From assembly GCA_964030785.1 (NCBI GenBank), contig OZ034979.1, forward strand, positions 7,233,423 to 7,297,422: 64,000 nucleotides of DNA. The letters run 5' to 3'. Of this stretch, positions 24,801 to 39,800 are shown piece by piece (the stretch's first letter is position 1; every line of letters begins with the position of its first letter). Below the pieces are notes generated by a model, which saw only the letters and a program-made list of their open reading frames with translations, was not told where the DNA came from and did no database searches. The translations under genes were made by a program, and so were the position numbers. The stretch comes from Siderastrea siderea (taxonomy: Eukaryota > Cnidaria > Anthozoa > Scleractinia > Rhizangiidae).

Positions 24801-27800
24801 TGAATCAAACGTTAGAACCACCTTGTACAGCGTAATAAACAGTACCACAGGAAAGCACTGCTTAATAGCTTTCATTTCAATGGGATCAGTTCTCTTTGGG
24901 ATCGAATCGAGATTCAAAAGTTGGAAATACACTGTACAGCACAATAAACGGCCGCAAAGGAAAGTACATCCATGGTCTTAAAAGTGAACATAAGAAGAAC
25001 CAATTCTTGGAGCTAAGAGTGGTAAGGTTAATTAGCTTCATCTCTGATGTAATAGTAGTACACCCTGCTCTTACCCTTTTTAGCCGTTGCTTGCCACTGA
25101 TTGACCGCCCAGGAATGGGAACGAGCAACACCTAAGAAATAAATAAAGAACTCGATCTCAGTGCTTACTTTCACCCTTTTCGTCAACCTCGTTCCCAGGG
25201 TCTCTCTTCTTCCCTTCCCCTGGAGCACTCCAGGGAAAGGGAAGAAGAGAGACCCTGGGAACGAGGTTGCCTTTTTGTTCAGAAATTAAATCATTTTGGT
25301 TCTCTCAGCAGATCAAGAATATGGCCACTGAACACTAATAACCTAGATTTCAATAGTTGGGCACCTTAGCAAGAAGAATTACATAAGGATTCGACAAACT
25401 GTTTCTTTCTGCGATCTTATGATTTCTACGTGTCCAAAACAGATTTTGTAATGGGGATGACAAACATTCCAAACACGGAAAACTCTTTGTGCTGAAAGCC
25501 ATCAAAATTATTCCATGATTATTGATAACAGACTACAAATTTTTATTAATTAACGATCCCCGCGGTCATGTTGCTAACGCAAACCTTTGAAAAGAAAGGC
25601 CGAAAAAAAATTCAGGTGTGAAGGGGAATAACAACTTAATGGCCAAGTAAGTTGGCTCCAATGAAATAAAATGAAAGCTATGTATTATAGTTCAAAGTAA
25701 ATTTGATCTTAAAACTGGTAACTGGATGAGTGACGTCAGACAATGAAAGGTGACTGCAGATCAATAAACTCGTTCCAGCCCTACCCTTTTTTTCTTTACC
25801 GTGCCGCGGTGGGGCCCCTACAGACTGGGTCCTAAACAGACCTTAAATGCAGAAACAACATCGGTCAATTGAATTTTAATATGACGTCAGCGAATGGAGT
25901 ACGAACGCAAGAATTCAGAAGAAAGTTACAAAACTGCTGAATTCGGATCTGTGAGATTTGAAATGATTAAACAGATTACGAAAAAGAACACCTCTTGTAA
26001 CTTGGATTAGAGAAACTGTTTTACTCCGTTAATACTTAGGTTTGTTAGATTCATAATTTATTGACGGGTTAGCAAAATATTACTTCCAAACGTCGCCGTG
26101 AAGTTTGGAAGTTTAAAAAAGAAGAACTCGCTCAATCATCACTGTAAGTTAAAACGCTTCACTTATCTTACAAATACTATACTTCAAGTTTTTTAAGTTC
26201 TTTTGCCGTAACAAAGAACTAGAGATCAACCTCCCACATACACTGTCAGAGCAACCATATTACTTGTTAGTATTTGATACATGTCGACATAACTAACTCA
26301 GTGAAACACGTGACAACCGGCAGGTTAGATACTAGCGTTAAAACTGAACGAAAGAGAGCGAAAGTCAATAAATGGTTAAGCCGTAAGCAGCTCACACTAG
26401 TAACATGGCTAGCGGCTAACCCTAGTTTCTGTAGCATGAACCACAGATAGCCCACACAGACAGAGCTTGACCCAGTTTCTGTAGCAGGAAAAACAGGCAG
26501 CCCACAGAGCCACAGCTTAACCCAGTTTCTGTAGCATGAACCACAGATAGCCCACACAGCCACAGCTTAACCCAGTTTCTGCAGTATGAAGCAACCAGGA
26601 GCACTATTACTCCCCAGTCGGCAATGGATGGACACTAGTCCATCACAGGGTACCCAGCATTTCGTTAAGCCTTCCTAACAGTTCACTGGTACCCATTTAT
26701 ACACCTAAGTGGAGCAAAGTTTCTTGTCCAAGGAAACAACATGAAGGTAGAAACTAGGATCACCCATAAACCATCACATGAAAAACGTGGTGCACTATAG
26801 ACTTGCTCCAAGTCGCTCGTTCTGGTTATGGAAGACGCGCGCCTGGTTCATGTGCGCGAGTCAAAATGGCGGCTGATCCATGCGCGTGAATCAAAATGGT
26901 GGTTGGTTCGTATCGTAGACTTCAATGAGTTGCATCGCGCGCAACACACACACTATTCCGCGTGCGTGAACACACTATTCCGCATGCGTGAAGAACGTTA
27001 TCACGCGCTATACATGAACGTACGTATCATCCTTTGTCTACGTATGGGAGTCATTGTTTTCTTTCTTAAGGAAATACCAGCGACTTGGAGCGCAAATCTA
27101 GGTGCGCTAGGAAGTTAACAACTACTACTCCACAGCAACTACAGTTGCCTTTTATCAAGATGCATGCAAACCGACAAAAATATATTAGAGCCACTGTTGA
27201 TTATAAGCTGGTAATATTTCATCGTTACTGGAGTGTTATTAAGCAATTACCATCACAAAAAACGGTATTGTTGATTAGTTCTTAAGAATTAATAAAGATG
27301 AGGAGATGAGATGAGACGAGATGAGATGAGATGAGACGAGACGAGACGAGACGAGACGAGACGAGATGAGATGAGACGAGACGAGACGACACGAGACGAG
27401 GACGAGACGAGGGCAACAAGGAGACTGGATGAGAGGAGACTGGATGAGATGAGGCGAAAGGAGATGAGATGAGATGAAATGCAATATATCAATGCACCCT
27501 AACATAATGCAATGTAACGTAACGTAAATAACGCAAATGTTATGTAATCCTAACGCAAGCACCTTATAAATAAAATTATCTTCCGGTTCCTTTTTTATCA
27601 TTTACAGCCCACCCCTCAAGCTCGAGGATCAATTCTTGGCTCACTACTCAGGCCAGACCAGAACACTGGAGACCATGTCCCCTACTCCAGGTGAACATCA
27701 CCAGCCAGTGACAAGAGTATTCCACCTTCCATGCAAACTAGTGTAGTAAAAGAGGATCATATCCTAGGGCTATTTTCAAAGCAGGGCTGCTATAGTGACA

Positions 27801-30800
27801 GAGAATTTGCCTTTCCTCATTGTGTACTTCCCAGGGTTTGAATCCCTCACACGGTGCCATAAATTATGACCGTCGAGTTGGCTGTTGGCTCTTAGTTTGC
27901 TCCCAGGGTTTTATTCCGGTTCTCCTGCTAAAGCCGTGAACTCCATACTAACCACTACACTATCACACCTGGTAGATCAGTCTTAACCTTTTAAGCCCCA
28001 AAAGTGACAGGCATTTAATTTCTCCTTACAGTATCACTACTTGATGAAACATACAGGTCGTGAGAATTAAGGAAATGATCACCAAAGATGACTTTTCTTG
28101 ATGTTTAATAAAATTCTCCCAACTAGTACCATAAGAAATACATGGGGAACAGTAAGGAGAACATGCATGTTGATATTGGGGCTTAAAGATGACTTGTCTT
28201 GATGTGTAAGCAAATTCTCCCAACTAGTTCCATAAGAAATACATGGGGAACACTGAGGAGAACATGTGTGTTGATACTGGGGCTTAAAGGGTTAAACAGC
28301 ATAAAAACCGTCACTCACTTTTCTTGTACAAAGATGAAGGTAAAGTTTTCACTTTTCTGAATCCAGACATCACAGTTTGCTTTCCATTTGATCCATCTGT
28401 CTCATTAGTATCTGCCGCATTTTCCTTGGTAGGGTCATCATCTGCATCGGTCTCATCCTCATCCACCATTTCTAAGTTGCTTTCTGTTGACATCTGGCAA
28501 CAAAGAACGGCAAAATCTCAATAACTTGAACCCTTGTTAACTAAAACCCTTACCTACCTAAACTGTAAACACTTCATCTGCTTTTCCCCAATTGTCCTCA
28601 CAGTAATTTAAAACTCACTAACTCATTGACAAACAGCTTTGACTCTGATGATGACTTCAACTCAGGTTGTTGAAAGGTCAGTCAATGTCATCACAAACAG
28701 CCCTTCTCAGGACAACACTCACCCGCGGAGACCATACCTCAACGACATATCACTCCTTGGTTCAAACTATTAACAGTGGAATAGTTTTGTGTTTAAAACA
28801 CACGACAGACACCTAACAAGATCAAAAATAAGCAATGCAACCTTTTGGTACTCTTTCAGTAATGGTCTTTCAAGTGACTGATAACGGATTCTATCACGTG
28901 ACCTTATCACATGACCGAATGTCTCGACAGAATCCGAAACTTCGCCCCACACCCCTGTGAGGCAGGAGACCTCACACAAAAACTCTACAGGCCACTCTCG
29001 GACCAAGGAAATTCCAAGATCATCCTCACTGAGGAAAAGTACACAAGACAGAATTTGAGAGGCTATAGATATTCCCACAGACTCGTGTTCTGGAAAATTC
29101 AGATATCATTCATTTAAACATTTTCTTGTACTAAGCATGACACGAGGGACAAGGAAAAATGAGTTGATGACGGGAATCGAACCTACGACCTTTACTACAC
29201 TAGACGTATACTCTAACTACTAAACTACTAGGAGACTAACGGCGAACTAGGCCACATTTAGCAACCATGACATTGCAACCCATTTCGTATGGCAAAGTAT
29301 AGAAATCGAAAGTAAAATTTAACAGAAACTGAAACTGCAGAATATTGCCTGTATGTTTTCGTTACTCATCTGTCTTCAACTTGACTAAAAACCAAGGACA
29401 AATTAAATGGTCTGCAGGTTAATAAAAGCCTTAACTTACCTGTGAGTCGTTAAGAGCCTGTTTGACGTGGGCACTTAAATCAGAGTCGCTCCTGCTTCTT
29501 TCAAGAAAATTCACAGTATTGATGTCTTCACCTCCTGACAACAGCTTCTCCTCAACTGATGGCACTTTAATGCTAGGAGGAGAAGAAGCAACCCTGCGAT
29601 GCCCAGGTACGAAAGGCTTTGTTTTTAACACATCAGTGTTGATAGCTTTCTTTGGGTCTCTCCCAGTTTCTTCATTTTTCTTTTCTGCCGAGATGGATAA
29701 CTGTTCTTGGCTTGTACTTGGCTTGCCTTCAGCACTTTTCTCATTTCCAGAATCCTGAATTGCTCTCTCGATGATGTACCAAGATGTCCTGTTTTCTTTG
29801 TCGTCTTCAACAGGTGTCTTTTTAATTTTCTCTGTGTTCCTAACACCAGGATCCCTTACACCATCCCTCGTAACCCTGGAGGGTTCCTTTGCGGCATCCA
29901 CCTTTACTCCAAAAGGATCCTTGTCACCAACCATTTCAACCTGAGAGGGTTCCTGTAAACCTTCCATCTTGTCTCCAGAAGGTTCCTTTGTATCCTCCAC
30001 CTTTACTTCAGAAAGCTCCTTTATTCTTTCACATGTGGGGTTTGGGGTTTCTCCGTTATTAGGACCAATGACAACAAAGGCCTTGAGTGTGCCGCTTTGA
30101 CTCTCAATAACATCTTTCTGAAGTTTCACCCTTACCAAAGAGTCGCTTTTTGCACCAGGCAAAGAATGACCCTTAACGACTCCTCCCACAGGCAAAATGC
30201 CCTCTGTGGGGGAGTCCCTAGGGGTGTCACTGTTTGTCTGCATGGATGAAATAGGTCGAAAACCACTGGTGACATGTATGACTTCCATATCTGCCCCGCT
30301 TAAAGTTTCACCTCCAAGTTCACTTGTATCTAGGGAGGGGTAGGGTGAGGCCGATCTTGATCCCCAGGGAGTGAGTGATGGGCTGGGATTTGCTTCAAGG
30401 TTCATTTCCGCGCTTCGATTCGCCATCACGTCAGTTGACTTTGTCAGCTGCTTCAAAACGTAAAGGGAAAAAGACAAGTTTTTCACAGAGTAGTTGTACA
30501 CAAAGACAAATCTGATCCTAAAATTCAGGCACTGGTTGTTGAAACAGTGGACATAGTTTTATCCAGTAAATACAGTCAACTATCGTCTTGCGGACACCTC
30601 GCTATTACAGACACCCCGTTATTATGGGCAGCAGCTGAAGTCCCGGGGAATACGAAACTACTGAAAACAACTCCCACTATTACGGACTCCCTCTATTACG
30701 GACACCAAACCTTGGTTCCGATGGTGTCCGTTATAGCGAGAGTTGACTGTACGCTATTCGAATCTAAGCCTTCAGGTCAACAACCTCAATGTGGAACTGG

Positions 30801-33800
30801 ATTTCTTGAATGACAGACTTCTAGTCTGTACATAGAGTGGTTCTGAGCGACCACTTCATTTTAGCTCCAATAGTAACAGCAGATTGAAAGTAAACAAAAA
30901 CAATAACACACCATCTACCACCACAATATCACCTTTATTTTCCTGTGAACTTCATTAGACAAGTCTCCACAGGTTTTTGCTGAAAAATAGAACTTGAAAT
31001 GTAAAAAAAGTAGTCACCTCTGTTGACTTCCCATCGGTAAGTGTTAAAGAAGAAAGCAGTTTTCCTTCTTTGGTGGAAGACGTTTTGCTGTTTTTCTTCT
31101 TTTCTGCTTGGACATACTCTTGTAGGCTTAAAAAATATTAAGAAAATATGTTAAGAAAAATAAAATAGCATTCAACAAGCGTTGAACATTTGCTCAGCCT
31201 GGCCCTTCTCAATGCAATCAACTACCAAAGCACAAACAAGAAAACAACAACAACAACAATTTTTGCCTTTTCTACGACTGGCATCAACTAAATTCGCTCA
31301 ATTCTAACTAAAAGTCTTAACTATTAAATTTTGTATTTCATGACAGGATGCTTGAGTCTACAACTAAACGCCTTGAACAACCAAAATGGTACTGCTAAGG
31401 AAAATACCACTTGAGAAAAACTAGGTCGCGTTCTTCAAATTAATTCACGATCATCCCAGCTTATTTATTTGTCTAACAACATCAACCTCAGCAGGAGCTG
31501 AATTTGTAGACACTTGCGACTGCAAAACAGGCTTTACAGGCATGTAAGCACGATAAAATGTCTCAGTAGAGAAGAACTATCATCACCTGTTATTCCAACC
31601 ATCAACAGCTTCACAGAGTGTTTTCTTGAGACTGTTTAAGCTGTTTGCTATGACGTACTCCAAGGCCTGCCTATCCTCAGGCCCCAGTTGCTCACATGAG
31701 TCCTCATTCTCCATGGCCAGCGGATTGTGGGACGCCTGAAGACTGAGTGCTTTCTTTTCTACGATGTCAACTTGTTCCAAGAACCTAGTGTGCTCATCCT
31801 GAAAAAAAAAATCAATCATATAAAACTAAATATTAGGGTTGTTATGAGATGTATTTTTCACAACTGAACCAAGACAAATTTTTATCTCTGATCTTACATC
31901 TGGATCGGTAGATTGCAATTTAGATTATAACTTGAAAAAGTGGCATCTATCAAAACCAGCTTGTCTTATGTTTAGAAAATGCCGCCAATAACTCAGTGAG
32001 CTACTTTCAGACGGCAACTATTTTAAGTAGTGATGTCGATATGCTTCAATAAAGTTTGCTTTAAGTAGACCACAAACAGTTTCTCTCTCCACTCAGGGAT
32101 AGTCGAACAAACACGCTACTGAGCGCAAAACTAGCCTGCCACCTGGAGACCTGACGCGCCCACTGCACTAGCGGCTAATCACGCACGCTTCACATTTCCA
32201 GGCGGCAGGTGATTTTAGTGATCGCTCGCATGTTCCTTTTGCTTGACTCTCCCTGAGCGGAAAGAGAGACTGCTCGTAGTCTAAGAACCGAGTTTTAATT
32301 TTATAGTGATTATAAAATAGCACAAAAGCAACATCAGCTCTTAAAAGTTCTTACACCGAGTGCCGCAAAAAACTGCTGCATCCTGGCTTGACGGTCAGGT
32401 TGAGTGGCAAAAAAGTCTCTCAAGGATTCAAGGCGGTCATAGAAATCAGCAAACACGGTGTCTCCTCTATAAACAAGAATAGACGTTTCAGGCATAAGAT
32501 TACACATGTGCTGTAGCTGAAGACAACAAAAAATAATGGTAATTTGCTAAGTATCATTACAAGCTGGTGGAAGGGCTTAGAGAGAGTTTGAGAGAGTGGA
32601 ACTCTCTTGTGTGAACTACACTGGAGAGAGGGCTGCTATTTCTAAGTGGTTACATGAAAGCGAAGCCAGGTCTAACCATCTGTCAGATGGCACAGCAAAG
32701 TTAAAGTTTTTTCCTCTCAGTGGTGATTGTGCTGTTGACGTCCAACAATCACGAATACCAAAAACCCACAAAGGGGATTGAAATCCATAAACCATAGAGC
32801 ATAAAGGGCGCCTTTTGAAAGTGTTGAGCAGTTGAGCTTCAGAGTGTCCTTGAAAGGTAGAGTGAAAGACTGTAAGTATTTGTCTGATCAGGAGACAACA
32901 TCTTGTTCTGCACATTGGTAAAAGGGAAGCTGGTAAAAAAGAAGTCGCATTGGCGGTTCCTACTCCCGCTGATGGCCAGTCAATTGCACTGGTAACTTTA
33001 CAAATTCTTTGGTTTCCCTAACTATTCAATAACACTCACGGGGATAGTAACTGTGCGCAAAGTTCATTGTCTGTGGGGGGCGGGGGTTCATATTTTATTT
33101 AGTGGGCTGCCTCTGGTGATTTTTAACTTTACCCCTTAAATTTTATGGAAGTCCATCCGATGATAAGGATCAGGTGAGTTTTACCTTGTTGCCATGGCAC
33201 GTATGTCGTCGATCCAAAAGCTGGCATCTCTTATTTTCTCCTTGATTGAGATTGTGGGAGGAGGGATGGCTATTTCAAACAGTTTGATAGGACGATACCT
33301 GAGGAATGCAATTTCTATCTTTAATAAACCCACTAAGCACCAGTAGCAACTAGAATCAACTTCTCACAATGTCGCCACATGATCCATCATACAAGTCATA
33401 AGTAAGAAGGAATTGTTCACCAAAGATTGTCTCAATTTTCAAACAAATAATTCTACCTTGCACCATAAGAAATATATCCAGCCCCGAGGGGAGAATATAC
33501 ATGTTGATCTTGAACGCCAACGCACAAGCGTGGAGGGAATGATGACGAATTGGTTCCAAACAACATACAATTAATGGCTTGTCCGAAGGATTTGGAATTG
33601 ATTTCACAATACTGATGTAACTTTAAAATATCTATAACAATATTATCTCAAACTTCGGCTCCATCAAATATCAGTGATCTTATCACCAAGACATATGAAT
33701 TACACAAAACCAGGGTAACTTTTACATTAAAGACTACATAGTAAGTCAACTGTGGGAGTCTATTACGAGTCTGCAGCAAAGTAGTGAAATTGTCAACTCC

Positions 33801-36800
33801 CTAAAAAGACGTTCAAAAGGAATATCCAGGACTTGTTTTTAACGAAAACTAAAGGCTGACGACTATCACTTTGAAGTTGCCATTTTGGTTTCAAGAATGG
33901 CTAACCACTAGTTAAATGTACGTCTTCTAACTTTCTAAATTCTCTTTCTTTTGTTTCCCAGATGAAGCTTTCCAGAATCATGCTGAAAAAGATGACTGAA
34001 TCCCTGCAATCGGCACATATGCAGATGAAACACACGATAAAGAATCAGACAAGAGAATGAGAGGAAATTAACCCCTTAAGCCCCAAGAGTGCTCAGCATC
34101 AAATTTCTCCTCATCATAGCGGAACTCCTTTGTGGTCGAAGGCCGCGGGAGTGGAGCCCCATACTCATACTAAAAGGCGTGCTGGTAATTCTTTATGGTC
34201 ATGGCAAGCGGAATGGCTCGCGGGCGTGTGCGCTGTACGTACGTACGTACGTCGCATTTCATGACTTTCTTATATGAAGCAATTTTCGCGCAGCTTCTAG
34301 CCAATGGCGTGCGAGGAATCGCGTAAGTCTTTTGACGCGTGTTGCACAAGCGACTCGCGTAGCGATAAAATAACTCGTGAAAACAATGGATAATTTTTAC
34401 AGTAAAATGGTATCCAACGACCATAACGTGATGAAAACAGGATTCTACATTCAAGGATGTAAGGTTAGAGCAAAACCAAGCTTATAAGTCGAACAGAAAA
34501 GTACTAAGGCCGCGGCTACACGAGCGATTTTTTGCTTGCGATGGTGATGCGATTTTTTTGAAAATTGTCGCGTCACCAGCGCGCGGAGAAAATCGCATGT
34601 GTAGCCACCCTCACACAGGTGATGCGACAGATGAAAAATCGCAGAAAAAAATCGCGAGAAATTCAATGAGTTGAATTTTTTGCGACTAAATCACGGACTT
34701 CGTCAGAGGGTGGCTTCACAGGCGATTTTCGCCGCGCGCTGGCGACGCGACAATTTCAAAAAAATCGCATCACCATCGCAGGCAAAAAATCGCTCGTGTA
34801 GCCGCGGCTTAATTTGCGAATAAATAATTCTGACCAAAAGCATGACCTTTGTATTTTAAAATGAATGAAGCAAATCCGTTTTACCAAACAGAATTAAAAA
34901 GAACATAGCTTTCCAATTGACAGTTGTAAAACAGAATCAAAGTTATTCACAATAAACAGATTGAATTTATGACAAAATGTGTGCAGTACTGTGCAATGAT
35001 CTGTAAACAAAACCAAAAGAGAATTTCTGGTAGTTTCGAAGCGAACAAGCGTCTCCAGTTACAAAACACAAAGCGACAAGTAAAATAACAGCAATCAAAA
35101 CAAATCAAAAATGCCGATAAACGATTGAATGAATTTGCCTAGCGAACTTAAAGCGAAAGCACAGATAGATAAACTAGATTTGCTTGAATCACGAAACAGA
35201 ATTATAACTCTAAGTTTATACTAAAATGATAAGCTTAAGAGACTAAAATTATACAGTAATTAACGAGGTCAAGTACCAAGGTTAATAACAGTAAACAAGA
35301 AATTCTGAAGAATTTATAGGCGGCCGATGGTAACCAGGTAGATATGGAGTTCCGCTTTTAGGCTTGGCTAAATCCATATATTATCAGTGTATTATATCAC
35401 ATACAGGTCATGAGGATTTAGCAAATGATCACCAAACATGAATTGTCTTGATGTTTGAAAAAGGTTCCCCCAACTAGTAATCAAAAATCTATGGAGAATA
35501 GTAAATAAAGTAGGGAGAATTTGTATAATGATGACTTACTTGAAAGAAGCCACCATGTTGGCATAGGCAAAGTACTGGTAATGGTCCTTGTGCAGAGAGT
35601 GTCCGCATGGCTCCACACTCGCTCGGCGCTTGTAACTTCCAGCATAAAACCTTAGCTCCAGGTATTTAGCAAAGGACAGTGCCCACGCCTCAGGGGAGAG
35701 GGGTACAATTGGAGTCACCTAGAAACAACAAATAGCGTCGTTCCAAAGGACAGTGAGGAAAGAATCATGACTGAACTTCCTGTTCTTTAAGCAATATACC
35801 ACACATTTCTGTGGTTTATTGGCTCAATAAACCACGCGAGATGTTGAAGAACACGAGAAGAGATTGCAAGTCACGAGCCGAAGGCGAGTGATTTACAAGC
35901 TTTTATTCCAACGTCCCAAATGGCTTATTGAGCCAATAAACCACAGAAATGTGCGTCATATTGCTTTTATTTAATAACTACATTTTCCTTGTGGTTTACT
36001 AGTATAATAATCAATAGGTATTGGCCAATCACAGCGTGCACATTATCTTCAGTTATTGTATAACATACAATAAACTGACAGTTTCATCACAATGATTGTT
36101 GGTTTCACGTTGACTTAAAATAGTCTGAGAATTATTTACCAGTACAACTGTTTGTCGAGATTGTGTCAAATTTAAGACCTGTCCAAATCTGTCAAATTTA
36201 AGACCCCCTCCGCTCCAAGGCTTAACAATGAAAAGTGCAAAGGGAGGGTTTTGACTGAACTTTGCTAACCTGTTAAACTAACCTGGTTAACTAGTTTAGA
36301 CTAGTTGAAAACTTGTCAAACCTGTTTGCATTCCTTGCACCAGCTCCAGGTTAGTATAGTGTGTTGGAATCCAGGAATGGGAGACTCCAGATTCCTCATA
36401 TGAATGTACACTGATCCAGTGCCATGTGCAAAGTACCTCACATGATCAACCATGGGGATGTCACAGTTAGGGTTGGGACAGATGTATGATGGTCTGAGAA
36501 ATAATAGTTACCAAGAACATGTACTGTAAATGAACCAATAAACGTCGAGGGTCCCGTTTCTTGAAAGTCTAGATACCTTTTAGGGCCCGGAAAGCTATTT
36601 TATGAGCATAACATTTACCTTAAAGATTCAAGTATTGTTGGCTTTTAAAGCTAAGAAGTAAAATTCCAAGTTGACGAAACAAGTCGAGCTCGTTTGCGGG
36701 CTAATAGCTACACCACTATTCAATAGGTTTTGATTTTAAAATATAGTTCTGGGCCCAAAAAGTTACCGCGACTTTCGAGAAACGGACCCCAGGACATTAA

Positions 36801-39800
36801 TAAAATATTTTTTGCTTTTAGGGATGCTTTTATTAGACAAGAAAGCCGGGGGGAGGGAGGTATTTCTGAAGGGGCACATCATTAACTTTCAGAGTACAAC
36901 GGTGTGCTTAAGTGCAAAGTGTTACTATTCACTACTTTTTTATTTGATTCGCAAACCGACAACTTTGGTGGTCCTGTTGCATATCACTGTGTATCACGAT
37001 TTCCATTTCCTTTCGATTGCTTCTGAGACGTCAATATAACTACGTACTGACGGCTCAAAAGCGAGCCAGCAATTGGTTGAAAATTTTGCGCCACTTTTGT
37101 TAGGCTCTTCCCGTTCAAAACAAAAAACAAGGATTAGATTACGCTTGCAAAATTCATGTTCAGCCCTTGACGACTTGTTAGAATTCGTCTTTTTATCAGT
37201 ACGAGAAATTTTCAGTTTTTCTTTTGCTTTGTCCGAAAAACGGACGGCGATACCGCATTATATTGACGTTAATGGAAGAAAATACATTCTCCGTATTGGG
37301 GACCGTCGCTTTGCGACACTGCCCAATGCAGAATATATTTTCTTCCAACTAGCCGTCAATATAACGGAGAATTGGCGTCTCAAAATCGCAATTAGTTTAT
37401 AGAATGAACGTAAAGTAGTGGGCAAAAAGCTCAACTTAATATAGTGCTACCCAAACAATGTCTGAATAGCCTGTTCCAGGCGTTCAGATAGTGGAGCGCG
37501 AGCGAAAAAGAAAGCGAGCGAAAGAGCGGGAAAAAAACGATGGGAGACTGGGCTCTTTCGCTCGCTTTATTTTTTGCTCGCGCTCCACTATCTGAACGCC
37601 TGGAACAGGCTACGTCTGAATAGTTCTTGATGTGCTGTGTATCTGATCAATTCAAATTTATTTTGTAAAACCTATGTCAAGCTTTGTGAGAAAAAGTTGC
37701 AATTTTAGTGCACTTAACCTATTTTTATAAAATAATACTTAATAATTACTTTTACCAACAATACCTGAAGCAGTATATCTCCAGAAAACCACCAAGAGTG
37801 ATATCATTTCGTCCATAAAACTCCATGAACACAGCCCTGCAGGAATTTGAGAAAAGATAACAATGTTCTTATACATGGTTTGTGTTAGAAGCTTGTACCC
37901 TGCGGTGCCAAGAACAAGAAAGAAATATCTTTGAAGGGGCCATGTCAATAAGTGAAATAACGTGAGTGTTTGTGTCGTCCCTTCTTTTCTGAGAGTGAAT
38001 TAACAGCCCGTGTCGACTATGTACGTCGTCCGTCTAGGCGCTTCCCCCTTTCTTTGTGGAAATAAAAGCAGGAGTACAATACAAAGAACTCATTCAGTGT
38101 TAACAAAGTTTGCACTGTACGAAAACTAAGTCTCCAAACACAACTTTTTACTAGAAAACAAATGAAAAAAAATTGTTCAAAAGAGGTGCCGTTTGAAAAG
38201 GTATTGATCTGTACCACCACTCGTGATCAGGATCTTTTCAATTTCCTCAACGTGTGCGTGAGTCCAAGTACCCGACACTGCACGCCTCAAGTTTCGTAAC
38301 CTCTGCTCGAGCACAACAGCATTACTGCGGCACTTTTTAAGTACAATTATTCTGCCACAATTATTGTTTGTTTTGTGGCCGTCATGGAAAGGTTATTTGA
38401 GGAGTTGGGGACACGTTTTACTGGCTGTTGCCGTCGTCGCCGGGGAGAGGCGGCCGTTGTAGGGAGGTTAAAATAAGAGCAGATGTATGAATCTTCCGCC
38501 GGCAAGAAAAAAGTGGCCGTTGCAGATAGGTGGCCGTTAATAGAGATGTGACTGTAGTTGGCTAATACAACGTGTGCACGGGATTTAAAGTTTCAGGTCA
38601 CGGTGACTGTTGCTCTCCGGTTGCAACAGCTAGGCCCATCACAGCCAGAGTTCAACCTAGTTTAAGTAGCATAAAGCAACTAAAAGGATTATTAGGATCC
38701 TAGAAAAGGCTAGAATCTGGGACCTTCTGAAATTATGGAAGTCTGTCTTTCTCAGGGACTATAATATCTACTGTGAGTTTTAAATGTTTCCACTTACCAT
38801 GGACTAATACAGGGGCGAGGCGAGTTGTTTGACTCATTTGAGTAGCTAATGAATAGCACAGCAATTCTTTGATGAGCATAGGGATCCAGACAGTCCACTT
38901 GTGGCTAAAAGAAATATTGTGTTAATGATAGAAACTTCACTGTCTTGCACTTTGTTAAAACAGATTCAAGCAGGTAGATCAGAACAACAAAGGGCAGAGT
39001 TATGCCTAAACAATTCAACTGTGTCAAATAAATTCAACTATGTCAAATCAAATTCCTCTAATTGAAGACAGGTAAAGAAAATGCAGCCCGAGCAGAAAAC
39101 AGGTTAAACTGGAAGTTACTGGACGGTATGTGTACAAACATCAAGCAGAGATCACTGACAACTCGAGGTGGGAAATAACGAAAACACAACTGCCATCAGA
39201 TGGAAGCATTTCTTTAGGGTTTACAACCACCTTTCCTTGTAAGGGCAGGTTCTTTAAAATTCAGTGGGAGCCCTGACATGATACAATCATCTAAAAGACG
39301 AAAATCAATGGTGGGGGAACATATTAGGGAACTTGAGCACAGACGTTCTTGAGTCACAGACGGCAGCCGCAAGTTAAAAGTTTTCCTTTTGACCCATCCG
39401 GATGCCAACACGTCCTTAACGCCAAGCCAACAGATGCCAAAACAAGAAGATGCCAGGTGAGGAGATAGAATAAGCCAACAAAGGAAAAGTTCAACTTTCA
39501 GTTGATGTCCGTGGCTCATGAACATCTGTGCTTAAAGGACGTTCCCGCCAATTGTTTCTGCGCATCCTTACTGCGCACGCAATTCACTTCGTGATGTCAT
39601 GCCACGTCATGCATTGAGCGCGCGCACTGTTGAAGAAATGTGGAGATATATAGCGCTAGTGGGCACTTTAATATCTATGCACGGGTTTAACTCTCTTAAA
39701 TGTTCGGTGTCCCCCTATATTTTCTTTTGATAGATCACTTTCTTTGTCGATTATCTACGTTTTGTGAAAAATTAAAGAAAATCTGTAGTGCAGAAGTTTG

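Larger units (their letters stand above)
34067..35530. mobile_element. TTAA-type MITE split by a nested insertion
   Basis: The left part (34067-34117) starts ttaaccccttaagcccc, and the right part (about 35375-35530) resumes with acatacaggtcatgag and family sequence. Between them is a foreign block of about 1.24 kb described separately. Confidence 0.68.

Noticed and set aside
27275..27601. Ser/Arg/Leu-rich frame ([12 protein letters not shown])
   Set aside because: It is a translation of the GATGA/GACGA tract.
29707..29958. Plus-strand open frame opposite exon 22
   Set aside because: It is a shadow of the PIKFYVE coding exon on the other strand.
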